DNA from: Puniceicoccales bacterium | GTDB lineage: Bacteria > Verrucomicrobiota > Verrucomicrobiia > Opitutales > LL51 | Assembly: GCA_031259665.1 (NCBI GenBank) | Contig: JAIRLD010000065.1 | Span: 1-6,633 of the forward strand | Length of the DNA stretch: 6,633 bases | Reading direction: 5' to 3' | Shown here: positions 1 through 6,524 of the stretch, one piece after another | How positions within the stretch are numbered: position 1 is the stretch's first letter | How the letters are laid out: every line of letters starts with the position of its first letter | The notes under the pieces: model-generated | Told to the model about the DNA's origin: nothing | Seen by the model: the letters and a program-made list of their open reading frames with translations, nothing else | Databases searched by the model: none | Position numbers and translations under genes: made by a program

Positions 1-5
1 AGGGC

Positions 6-18
6 GGGCCTCTGGCCC
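6..18. repeat. Short GC-rich hairpin, 5-bp stem, TCT loop
   Basis: GGGCC (6-10) and GGCCC (14-18) are perfect reverse complements around a three-base loop. It is small and would mean little alone, but it abuts the larger hairpin at 20-60 and has the same stem plus three-base-loop design as the others in this region. Confidence 0.5.
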
Positions 19-19
19 C

Positions 20-60
20 TGCGGATTGATCCAGTGGCATCGCCACTGGATCAATCCGCA
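20..60. repeat. Long perfect hairpin, 19-bp stem, ATC loop (copy 1 of a 41-base family)
   Basis: Bases 20-38 pair without mismatch with 42-60, leaving the loop ATC at 39-41. The outer arms read TGCGG and CCGCA and the core around the loop is GGCATCGCC. A second 41-base copy lies at 6525-6565. The two differ at three stem positions, each changed on both arms so that pairing is kept, plus one loop base. The right arm plus one base (GGATCAATCCGCAA, 48-61) recurs exactly at 6397-6410. Function is unknown. No run of T follows it on the plus strand, so it is not an ordinary intrinsic terminator. Confidence 0.85.
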
Positions 61-69
61 ACCCTAGGT

Positions 70-90
70 CCAGGGAATGGTATTCCCTGG
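70..90. repeat. Perfect hairpin, 9-bp stem, GGT loop
   Basis: CCAGGGAAT (70-78) pairs fully with ATTCCCTGG (82-90) around a three-base loop. Third member of the hairpin cluster on the 3' side of the SNF2 gene. The stem sequence differs from its neighbours while the design is the same. Confidence 0.75.
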
Positions 91-100
91 CAGGGGGTTC

Positions 101-121
101 AAGGGGGAAGGATTCCCCCTT
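101..121. repeat. Perfect hairpin, 9-bp stem, GGA loop, just past the SNF2 stop codon
   Basis: AAGGGGGAA (101-109) pairs with TTCCCCCTT (113-121). It lies seven bases beyond the SNF2 stop codon, so it would be the first structure in that gene's mRNA 3' end. In the minus-strand sense it is followed by GAACCCCC rather than T-rich sequence. In the plus-strand sense it is followed by TGTTCTTTATTG, somewhat T-rich. A 3'-end stabiliser or weak terminator is possible, but the sequence does not decide this. Confidence 0.7.
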
Positions 122-127
122 TGTTCT

Positions 128-2599
128 TTATTGCTCTTCCGTTTGGAGGAGTTCGGAAATATGTTCGAGGAAAAATTCGGAACCCCATTGCCTCGATTTT
201 AGGGAATCAATAATTTCATTGAATAGGGAACTCTTTTTCTCCTGGAGCCGTTGAATGCCGGATTCGATGGAGTTTTGGGTGATAAATCGATAAACGGTAA
301 CATTTTTTTCCTGTCCGATGCGGTGAACGCGATCCATCGCTTGCTTTTCCGTCGAAGGATTCCACCAGGGATCCATGAGAAATACGGATTCGGCGGCCGT
401 TAGCGTAATGCCAATGCCGCCGGCCTTGAGCGAGATGAGAATGATTGCATCGTTCGGAGTATTTTGAAAATGATCGACAATCACATTGCGATTTTTCGTC
501 GCACCGATGATCTCAAATAAATCTAATTTCGGGAAATAATCCCTTAGCATCGCCTTGATGCGCTGTAAAAAGGTTACAAATTGACTGAAGATAACGACTT
601 TTTTCGGCGTTCCAGAAAATTCTCGCCCTAACATATCCCGCAACAGTACCAGTTTACAACTGTCCTCGATGGTGGCCGTAACATTCGGCACAATGCCCGG
701 ATCGCAGGCCACTTGGCGGAGTCGTGTCAGTGCGGAGAGTATGCCAAAACGGTGATTCTTTAGGTCGAATTGATTTTTTTCATTGCCATAGCGCTTGATC
801 GTCGCATGGATGAAGTTTTTGTAAATCATTTGCTGCAGCGAAGTCATTTCGCAGGGCACATTGATTTCGAGTTTCTGTGGTAACTCCTGGACAACGGCTT
901 CCTTTGTCCGACGGAGCATGAAAGGGGCAATTTGTTTTTTAACCCTTTCGACGATATCCTCCGTTTTACACATTTCAATGAAGTGGTTTTTTTCCCCCAG
1001 CAATCCCGGCATCAGGAAACGGAAAATGCTCCACAAATCCATCAGATTATTTTCAATCGGTGTGCCACTGAGTGCCAGTCTCCACTTGGAACGGATCGCC
1101 GCACAGGCATGGAATCCCTTTGTGGTCGGATTTTTAATGAACTGAGCCTCATCGAGAACCGCCAGTTGAAACGATTTCTTTGTAATTTTCGCCTTATGGC
1201 GACGCATCTGCGTGTAGCTGACTACCCAAATGTTGACATTCGGTTCTTCCAAATCCGATTCGGCCGAAAAGATTTCAACCCTCAATTTCGGGAAAAATTT
1301 TTCCGCTTCGCTTTTCCAAACGTAAACCACACTCGCCGGACAAACGACGATCGTTTGCTGTTCAGCGTTCATTTTGGAGATGAACGTGAGCACCTGGATC
1401 GTTTTTCCGAGACCCATGTCGTCGGCGACGAGCCCGTGGAAGCCGTGTTGTAGGATGTGGTTGATCCACAGAACGCCTTCCCGCTGGTAGGAGCGCAAAA
1501 TCTTGGGAAGGATAAAGGATTTTTTAGGCGGAGCCGCAAAGGATTGTTTCCATTCGGCAATTTGTGGACTATCTTCGTAGGGAATATCGGCCCGGCTAAA
1601 AATGGAATAGAGCATATAGCGGGGGACTTCGCCGTTGAATTTACTCAAAACCGATTGCTGGATGCGGGCACTGGCAATCTCCCGACTCGACATCCGTACG
1701 GCTCCAAACCCATCGATGAACATGGGCCCTCCATCACCACGTAGAAGTTTTTTAGCGATGTTTTGAGGGGCGGAAAATTCTTTGTTGGAGAGTTTTAGCG
1801 AAAGGTTGATCACATGGGTTCGATGTTCCCGTTCCTGGGCTGCAAATGTCGCACGAACTTCCTTTGTTCCCTGGCGTAACTTTTGCACATTGTCGTCCAT
1901 CTGAATAATAAAATGCTCGCTCCAACGGGAGAGCGTGGAGCGACAAAAATCAATGGCCATGGAAACATTGGCGATGCGGTATTCCTTGTTTTTCTTAAAG
2001 AGAAGGAAGCCGGCCTTACGCGTTAGGTGAATGAGCTTGACGACGGTATTGCGATCCCGATCGGAAACGACATTCCCGCAGCGGGATAGATGATCCGGAA
2101 AGACGAGTTTCCCATTGGCAGTCCAATAGGCTTTGAAACACAGATTTTGTCCGGACATGTAGAACGATAGGCGCAGGGCCTTAGATGCTTGGATATTTTC
2201 TCCATCACCGCTATCACTCGTAATCTTATCCGCAACGCTCTCCTGATCACTTTCCGGTGCAAAGAGCGCCTCCTGCTTATCGAGGATGACCTCGTCGATG
2301 GCGAGAAGCGCCGCTACGGCCGGCTTACTGTTATCGAAAAGCGAAGAACGTGCCGATAACTGTCCATCTTCTAAATCCACTACGGCGAAGAATTGCGACT
2401 TGTTACTGCCGAGGTAACGTACGATCACATCGTCGGGACGAATCTCGATCTCCTTGATCGTGTGCTTGTCCAAAAAATCTATACCCTCACGGATATCGCT
2501 ACTGGAAAAAGATTTTTGCCAATCATTGGTCGCAAAAATGTCCATCCACTTCTCGAGCGATTGCCGCTTAAACGTAACTGCTGGTGAACGATTATACAT
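128..2599 (-). CDS. SNF2-family DNA-dependent ATPase (Swi2/Snf2-type helicase-like protein)
   Basis: A superfamily 2 ATPase of the Swi2/Snf2 group, 823 residues from the ATG at 2599. These proteins use ATP to translocate on double-stranded DNA and remodel protein-DNA complexes; bacterial members act in the cytoplasm, and their exact jobs are mostly unknown. The C-terminal engine is complete: LRSYQREGV near 368, Walker A DDMGLGKT 393-400, CPASVVYVW 420-428, Walker B box DEAQ 483-486, SGTPIEN 511-517, VVIFSQF 668-674, AGGIGITLT 726-734, DPWWNP 743-748 and the arginine-finger motif QAMDRVHRIGQ 753-763. The first 360 residues resemble the accessory N-terminal part of bacterial SNF2 proteins; no SWIM-type zinc finger is visible there. 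Start: a TTG at 2638 would add 13 residues but directly follows a T-rich tract without a ribosome binding site. The ATG at 2599 has GAGAT ten bases upstream and is preferred. The gene is divergent from dnaG and looks intact. The RapA/HepA subfamily is less likely because the RapA domains are not seen. Confidence 0.92.
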   Translation of the reverse strand: MYNRSPAVTFKRQSLEKWMDIFATNDWQKSFSSSDIREGIDFLDKHTIKEIEIRPDDVIVRYLGSNKSQFFAVVDLEDGQLSARSSLFDNSKPAVAALLAIDEVILDKQEALFAPESDQESVADKITSDSGDGENIQASKALRLSFYMSGQNLCFKAYWTANGKLVFPDHLSRCGNVVSDRDRNTVVKLIHLTRKAGFLLFKKNKEYRIANVSMAIDFCRSTLSRWSEHFIIQMDDNVQKLRQGTKEVRATFAAQEREHRTHVINLSLKLSNKEFSAPQNIAKKLLRGDGGPMFIDGFGAVRMSSREIASARIQQSVLSKFNGEVPRYMLYSIFSRADIPYEDSPQIAEWKQSFAAPPKKSFILPKILRSYQREGVLWINHILQHGFHGLVADDMGLGKTIQVLTFISKMNAEQQTIVVCPASVVYVWKSEAEKFFPKLRVEIFSAESDLEEPNVNIWVVSYTQMRRHKAKITKKSFQLAVLDEAQFIKNPTTKGFHACAAIRSKWRLALSGTPIENNLMDLWSIFRFLMPGLLGEKNHFIEMCKTEDIVERVKKQIAPFMLRRTKEAVVQELPQKLEINVPCEMTSLQQMIYKNFIHATIKRYGNEKNQFDLKNHRFGILSALTRLRQVACDPGIVPNVTATIEDSCKLVLLRDMLGREFSGTPKKVVIFSQFVTFLQRIKAMLRDYFPKLDLFEIIGATKNRNVIVDHFQNTPNDAIILISLKAGGIGITLTAAESVFLMDPWWNPSTEKQAMDRVHRIGQEKNVTVYRFITQNSIESGIQRLQEKKSSLFNEIIDSLKSRQWGSEFFLEHISELLQTEEQ

Positions 2600-2714
2600 A
2601 TCTATGCTTATCTCATTAAAGATTCTCTGATTCTGCAAAAAAAAAATAAAAATATCAAGTGTTTTCTGAAATTTATTTTTTTTATTGCTTTTTAGTTTTT
2701 GAGGCTCACAAAAC

Positions 2715-2723
2715 TGCTATGAA
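2715..2723 (+). promoter_or_regulatory. Candidate extended -10 element for dnaG-rpoD
   Basis: TGCTATGAA fits an extended -10 box (TGn followed by TATGAA, against consensus TATAAT), about 95 bases before the dnaG start codon. No good -35 box stands at the usual 16-18 base distance: the upstream sequence is a T-rich run, and TTGAGG at 2699-2704 is too close. It would leave a leader of roughly 90 bases. Other positions in this AT-rich region cannot be excluded. Confidence 0.25.
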
Positions 2724-2759
2724 TTACAGCGATTGGGAGTCTTTCGTAGGGGAGTGAAA

Positions 2760-2778
2760 TACCTTTGGAATGAAGGTA
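2760..2778. promoter_or_regulatory. Small inverted repeat in the dnaG leader
   Basis: TACCTT (2760-2765) and AAGGTA (2773-2778) are perfect reverse complements around the seven-base spacer TGGAATG. It lies 40 bases upstream of the dnaG start, downstream of the candidate -10 box. It could be an operator half-site pair or an mRNA hairpin. The design differs from the three-base-loop hairpins elsewhere. A six-base match of this kind may also arise by chance. Confidence 0.25.
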
Positions 2779-2807
2779 CTTGAGTTTCAATTAAAAATTT
2801 TTTTCGT

Positions 2808-2812
2808 GGGAG
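2808..2812 (+). promoter_or_regulatory. Ribosome binding site of dnaG
   Basis: GGGAG ends six bases before the ATG at 2819, a good Shine-Dalgarno sequence at good spacing. It fixes the primase start. It is the clearest ribosome binding site among the three genes of the window. Confidence 0.65.
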
Positions 2813-2818
2813 AATCAA

Positions 2819-4624
2819 ATGCCGATCAAGCGGGAGTGTATAGAGCGTATTAAAGCGACGGCCGATTTGTACGATATCGTTTCGGGATACGTACAGCTCA
2901 AACGTTCCGGGGGGAGTTGGAAGGGATTAAGCCCATTTACGATCGAAAAAACACCGTCTTTTTTTGTCCATCCCGAGAAAAGTTTTTTCAAATGTTTTAG
3001 TACCGGCTATGCGGGGGACATCTTTCGTTTTTTGGAACTCAAGGAGAATTTTTCCTTTCTCGAAGCCGTCGAATGGCTCGCCAAACGCTACGGTATCCCG
3101 GTTGAATACGAAAATGACCGATCTCCGAAGGGTTATTCTAAAAATGAATTGCTGGATATTCATGAGGAGGCGGCGACATATTATCAGAAAAAATTCCAGG
3201 AAAATAGGGAAGTCCAGCGCTACTGGACGGAAGCTCGTCACTTTTCCTTGGATACGGCGAAGCGCTGCGGTATCGGTTGGGCTCCGAATTTTGATCGGGG
3301 GCTGCTGCCGTTACTGATGCGGAAAAAATATACCTCCGAAGCACTCCAACAATGCGGATTATTGCGGTGGAATGAAAGGGATAAAAAACGATTTTCTTTA
3401 CGCTTCACCGGACGCCTTATGATTCCGATTTACGACGTACAGGATCGGATAATTGCCTTTTCCGGACGCATTATCGAAGCGTGCGACGACTATGCCAAGT
3501 ACATCAACTCTCCCGAAACGCCTATTTTTCACAAGGGTACCGTATTATTCGGGCTAAACCATGCGCGAAAATTTGTTTCCGATCGTTTGATTATCGTAGA
3601 GGGACCATTGGATGTGTTGCGTTGCTGGGAGAATGGGTTAGATGAAGCGGTGGCACCTCAGGGAACGGGTATTACGGAAATGCAAATGAATTTGCTCCGG
3701 CGCTATGTGTCGAAGGTCCTATGCCTCATGGATGGCGACGGGGCTGGCCAAAAATGTGCCCAACGGGTCGTGGAACTCGCCTTCAAAACGAGCATAGAAT
3801 GCCAAATGGCAACCCTAGATACGGCGGATGATCCCGATTCGCTCCTACTTCGGGAAGGGAAAAATGGGCTCGAGCGGCTAAAAAAAGAGTCGATGATCCA
3901 ATTCCTATTGCGTACCCTATTGCCAAGCGGTACCGAAGCGACGGCCATTGAAAAGGAAGCTTTTTTGAAAAAAATCTATGGCATGATCCATGGCTGCGAT
4001 TCGGAGGTAACGCGTAGGGTTTATCTGGAGGAGCTGACGCGTCACCTCAATCTCGATCACCGCGCGATCCTCAAGGATTTCCATAATTTTTGCGGTGATA
4101 TGAAATTTACCTCACCGTCATCAAAGGTTCAAGACGTACATGGAAATGCTCCTTTAAAAACGGAAAAATTGCGAACGGTGGAGTATGACCTGCTCTCGCT
4201 GATTCTCCACCACGAAGCGTTGGGAGCTAAAATTGCGGCAACGATCGATGATCGCTGGGTTCGAGATAATGGACACGGCCCTTTACTGCTAAAGGTTCTC
4301 GATGAAATCCGAGAAAATATGTGGGAAGGACCGCAAAGCAATAGCATGGCATTTACCCCAGAGGAATTAAATGAACTTTTTTCGATTTTAGCCCTTGACG
4401 ACAAGATGGAAGATCCTATTGAAGCAACTAATGCCTGTTTACACTCGATTTGTGCTACTTTTGCGAAGAATCAGTTGACGGCAATTAATCAAAAGGAGTT
4501 GATGCAAAGAAAATTTGCAAAAAGTGAAAATTCGCTTGACGATTTGGATTTTTTTCAAAATCTACAGGAGGAGCGGACGCGTTTGCGTCGTCTGTTGTTT
4601 GTTTGTCCGAGAATAGAGGCGTAG
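2819..4624 (+). CDS. dnaG: DNA primase DnaG with degenerate zinc-binding motif
   Basis: Synthesises the short RNA primers for the lagging strand and for replication start, working with the replicative helicase DnaB. 601 residues, the usual length. The N-terminal zinc-binding domain spans about 1-100 and keeps the family frame (EKTPSFFV 43-50, GDIFRF 66-71), but of the four ligands expected in CPFH and HCFGCG only Cys59 remains; the others are Ser38, Thr41 and Thr62. The catalytic core looks intact: basic ridge and GRLMIPI near 189-219, KYINSPETPIFHKG 227-240, Toprim glutamate in EGPLD (Glu261, Asp265), and the metal-binding DGDGAG (Asp305, Asp307). The C-terminal part, from about 450, resembles the helicase-binding domain (VEYDLLSLILHHEA 454-467). 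The start ATG has GGGAG six bases upstream. rpoD follows within 20 bases or overlaps, so the two are almost surely co-transcribed. The identity is secure; whether the altered zinc site binds metal is unknown. Confidence 0.96.
   Translation: MPIKRECIERIKATADLYDIVSGYVQLKRSGGSWKGLSPFTIEKTPSFFVHPEKSFFKCFSTGYAGDIFRFLELKENFSFLEAVEWLAKRYGIPVEYENDRSPKGYSKNELLDIHEEAATYYQKKFQENREVQRYWTEARHFSLDTAKRCGIGWAPNFDRGLLPLLMRKKYTSEALQQCGLLRWNERDKKRFSLRFTGRLMIPIYDVQDRIIAFSGRIIEACDDYAKYINSPETPIFHKGTVLFGLNHARKFVSDRLIIVEGPLDVLRCWENGLDEAVAPQGTGITEMQMNLLRRYVSKVLCLMDGDGAGQKCAQRVVELAFKTSIECQMATLDTADDPDSLLLREGKNGLERLKKESMIQFLLRTLLPSGTEATAIEKEAFLKKIYGMIHGCDSEVTRRVYLEELTRHLNLDHRAILKDFHNFCGDMKFTSPSSKVQDVHGNAPLKTEKLRTVEYDLLSLILHHEALGAKIAATIDDRWVRDNGHGPLLLKVLDEIRENMWEGPQSNSMAFTPEELNELFSILALDDKMEDPIEATNACLHSICATFAKNQLTAINQKELMQRKFAKSENSLDDLDFFQNLQEERTRLRRLLFVCPRIEA
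4566..4589 (+). promoter_or_regulatory. Purine-rich AGGAGGAG followed by small hairpin near the end of dnaG
   Basis: AGGAGGAG (4566-4573) is a very strong Shine-Dalgarno-like sequence inside the last codons of dnaG, followed by a hairpin GACGC-GTTT-GCGTC (4576-4589). It is 29 bases before the TTG at 4603 and 68 before the ATG at 4642, too far to act simply. It may only reflect the codons for Gln-Glu-Glu-Arg, or may help hold ribosomes for rpoD translation. Confidence 0.2.
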
Positions 4625-4641
4625 TATCAACTATTAAATAT

Positions 4642-6336
4642 ATGGAGAATAAAAAAACTTCGAGTGGTTCCGATAATAGTGTCAACGAGCGAATGAAGGA
4701 ACTCATTCGTTTTGCACGCGGGAAGGGGTACTTGACTTTACAAGATATCAGTGAGCATCTTCCCGAAGGCATTGAAAATCCAGAGGACATCGAGAATGTC
4801 ATGAATATTCTCGACAATCTTGAGATCGAAATTGTCGACAGTGAGGAGTCTGAGATCGAAAAGCGGCGGTCCCTAGCGGCTGCGGCTGCGGAGAATCCTT
4901 CGGAGAATGTGGGGGAAGATCCGGTACGCATGTATCTTCGGCAGATGGGACAGGTTCCCCTATTGACGCGGGAGGAGGAAATTTCAATTTCTAAGCGCAT
5001 TGAAAGGGCGGAGTTACAGGCACAGGACGAGTTATTTTCGATTCATTTGACGGCGCCCTTTCAGATCGACCTCGCGGAACGTTTATTAAATCGGGAAGAG
5101 CGTTTCGACCGAATTGTACTCGATAAAAAGATCGAGAGCCGCGAAGTATACTACCGCATTCTGGAGAGTTCGATTCAGGAGAGCAAATTATTATTGGAAA
5201 AAATTCATGAAATTTGGGATTATTTGCAGAAGACGACCGATGAAAAGGAGCTCAAGCGGGCATCGATCCGTCTGCACCAATTCCAATCGCAACTCAAAAC
5301 GGTTATGAAGCGTTTCTGCTTCAAGATGAAAATTTTTGAAGATTTTCTGTTGCGTTTACGGCCCGATTTAAAGCAAATAGAGCAACTATTGCGTGAGATT
5401 GGGCGAGTAAAAACGATTGCGGAGCGCCGGAAAGTCGATGTGGACAATCAATTGGATCGCATTCGTCGTGCGCTCATGAGATTGGAGGAAAAGTACAATG
5501 TTGATCCGGAGCGCCTATTGGAAATTGTTAAAAATTTCCGCGAGTACATGAAGGAGGCGCACAAGGCAAAGCAGGAGATGGTGGAGGCGAATTTACGCCT
5601 GGTGATTAGCATTGCCAAAAAATATACCAATCGCGGCCTGACCTTCCTAGATCTCATTCAGGAGGGCAACATGGGACTCATGAAGGCGGTTGAGAAATTT
5701 GAACATCGGCGTGGGTACAAATTTTCGACCTACGCGACCTGGTGGATTCGTCAGGCGATTACGCGATCCATAGCGGATCAGGCGCGAACGATTCGCATTC
5801 CGGTTCACATGATTGAGGTACTCAACCGCGTGATGCAGATCCAGCGGCAATTGCAGCAGGAGTTTGGGCACGAAGCGACGGCGGAAGAAGTATCAAAGGA
5901 GATGGATTTGCCGTTGGAGCGGGTAAAGGCGATCATGAAGATGGCGCAGCAACCGATTTCCCTACAAAGTCCGGTGGGGGACAATGAGGACTCGACCTTT
6001 GGTGATTTTATCGAAGACAAATCGGCCGATAATCCCTATGATTTGACGGCATACAGTCTATTGCGTGAGAAAATCGATGATGTTTTAGTCAGTTTGAGCG
6101 CACGGGAGAAGGAAGTTTTGATGTTGCGTTTTGGGTTAAAGGATGGCTATAGCCGGACATTGGAAGAGGTGGGGCAGATGTTCCAAGTAACACGGGAGCG
6201 CATTCGCCAAATCGAGGCTAAAGCGTTACGGAAGATGCGACATCCGACGCGTATTCGCCAGTTACATGGATTTTTTGAGGGTGAGTTTACGACAGAGGGC
6301 CCTGGATTTGAAGATTTTACCCATTCGAGGAACTAA
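4642..6336 (+). CDS. rpoD: RNA polymerase primary sigma factor RpoD (sigma-70)
   Basis: The housekeeping sigma factor: it binds core RNA polymerase and recognises the -10 and -35 boxes of most promoters. From the ATG at 4642 it has 564 residues. Region 1.1 is seen at about 17-66 (KELIRFARGKGYLTLQDI), region 1.2 at 93-122 (DPVRMYLRQMG), then a charged, largely helical non-conserved region of about 180 residues. Region 2 runs from EANLRLVISIAKKY (315) to ARTIRIPVHM (390), with the -10-reading Gln371 and Thr374 kept. Region 3 follows, with the finger SLQSPVGDNEDSTFGDFIED 440-459. Region 4.2 carries VTRERIRQIEAKALRKMRHP (516-535), whose Arg518, Glu519 and Gln523 contact the -35 box. Region 1.1 and the long insert mark it as a primary sigma, larger than SigA of Bacillus. 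An in-frame TTG at 4603 would add 13 residues and overlap dnaG; neither start has a well-placed ribosome binding site, so translational coupling to dnaG is likely. Confidence 0.96.
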   Translation: MENKKTSSGSDNSVNERMKELIRFARGKGYLTLQDISEHLPEGIENPEDIENVMNILDNLEIEIVDSEESEIEKRRSLAAAAAENPSENVGEDPVRMYLRQMGQVPLLTREEEISISKRIERAELQAQDELFSIHLTAPFQIDLAERLLNREERFDRIVLDKKIESREVYYRILESSIQESKLLLEKIHEIWDYLQKTTDEKELKRASIRLHQFQSQLKTVMKRFCFKMKIFEDFLLRLRPDLKQIEQLLREIGRVKTIAERRKVDVDNQLDRIRRALMRLEEKYNVDPERLLEIVKNFREYMKEAHKAKQEMVEANLRLVISIAKKYTNRGLTFLDLIQEGNMGLMKAVEKFEHRRGYKFSTYATWWIRQAITRSIADQARTIRIPVHMIEVLNRVMQIQRQLQQEFGHEATAEEVSKEMDLPLERVKAIMKMAQQPISLQSPVGDNEDSTFGDFIEDKSADNPYDLTAYSLLREKIDDVLVSLSAREKEVLMLRFGLKDGYSRTLEEVGQMFQVTRERIRQIEAKALRKMRHPTRIRQLHGFFEGEFTTEGPGFEDFTHSRN

Positions 6337-6341
6337 TCAGC

Positions 6342-6362
6342 CTAAGGGCTGCGCGCCCTTAG
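6342..6362. repeat. Hairpin directly after the rpoD stop codon, 8-bp stem
   Basis: CTAAGGGC (6342-6349) pairs with GCCCTTAG (6355-6362) around TGCGC. It begins five bases after the rpoD stop codon and is followed at once by the next hairpin, not by a T run. It is the only member of the downstream cluster with a five-base loop. Confidence 0.65.
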
Positions 6363-6363
6363 A

Positions 6364-6400
6364 ATCCAGATCCAGGAGGCATCGCCTCCTGGATCTGGAT
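6364..6400. repeat. Long perfect hairpin, 17-bp stem, ATC loop
   Basis: Bases 6364-6380 pair without mismatch with 6384-6400 around ATC, with the same GGCATCGCC core as the hairpin at 20-60. The right side runs on into CAATCCGCAA, so GGATCAATCCGCAA (6397-6410) is identical to 48-61. Here, however, the CAATCCGCAA part has no partner on the left. It looks like a related element whose outer left arm was lost or exchanged. Confidence 0.85.
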
Positions 6401-6426
6401 CAATCCGCAAGATTAAAAACTTGCCC

Positions 6427-6439
6427 GGCGCTTCGCGCC
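6427..6439. repeat. Short GC-rich hairpin, 5-bp stem, TTC loop
   Basis: GGCGC (6427-6431) and GCGCC (6435-6439) pair around a three-base loop. Small alone, but it fits the design of its neighbours and is separated from them by A/T-rich linkers. Confidence 0.5.
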
Positions 6440-6459
6440 TGGCTGCGCTTATTTTTGAA

Positions 6460-6495
6460 GCCCCCGCGGCTCCGCCGCGGGGGCAGGACTTTTTT
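6460..6495 (+). terminator. Likely rho-independent terminator of the dnaG-rpoD unit
   Basis: An 11-bp, almost all G/C stem (6460-6470 with 6474-6484, loop TCC) is followed after five bases (AGGAC) by six T residues at 6490-6495. Strong stem plus T run is the classical intrinsic terminator layout, though the gap before the T run is longer than ideal. It lies about 125 bases after the rpoD stop codon. The same stem belongs by its three-base loop to the hairpin family of this region, so termination may be incidental. Confidence 0.45.
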
Positions 6496-6524
6496 CCATG
6501 GGATCCATCCCCTGGACCTGGATT

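Larger units (their letters stand above)
1..127. other. Gene-free, hairpin-rich region downstream of the SNF2 gene
   Basis: No credible coding sequence is seen here. The stretch is almost entirely made of four consecutive inverted repeats (6-18, 20-60, 70-90, 101-121), separated by only 1 to 10 bases. It lies on the 3' side of the minus-strand SNF2 gene, whose stop codon is at 128-130. What lies to the left of the window is unknown, so it cannot be said whether this is a convergent intergenic space. Confidence 0.75.
2600..2818. promoter_or_regulatory. AT-rich divergent intergenic region with promoters for SNF2 gene and dnaG
   Basis: Between the divergent SNF2 and dnaG starts lies a strongly A/T-rich stretch, including a ten-A run at 2637-2646 and an eight-T run at 2676-2683. 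Both genes must be transcribed from here unless read-through occurs. No rpsU or other small gene is seen. Unlike the two gene 3' regions of the window, it holds none of the GC-rich three-base-loop hairpins. If the TTG at 2638 starts the SNF2 gene, the region begins at 2639. Confidence 0.6.

Noticed and set aside
1..127. Insertion sequence ends or a mobile element
   Set aside because: No transposase, no target duplications, and the inverted repeats are tight hairpins rather than ends flanking an insert.
932..1453. Plus-strand open frame of 173 codons antisense to the SNF2 gene
   Set aside because: It lies wholly opposite the helicase motifs of a clearly real gene, its translation has no family resemblance, and it has no convincing ribosome binding site.
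4475..4564. Internal rpoD promoter inside dnaG (TTGACG at 4475-4480 and at 4536-4541)
   Set aside because: Both resemble a -35 box, but no acceptable -10 box stands 16-18 bases downstream (GTTGAT and AATCTA match poorly).
4877..4892. GCGGCT direct repeats early in rpoD
   Set aside because: They simply encode the alanine run in the linker after region 1.1; only about two and a half units are present.
4485..5000. Minus-strand open frame of 171 codons across the dnaG-rpoD junction
   Set aside because: Opposite two recognised genes; the serine/arginine-rich product is typical of an antisense shadow.
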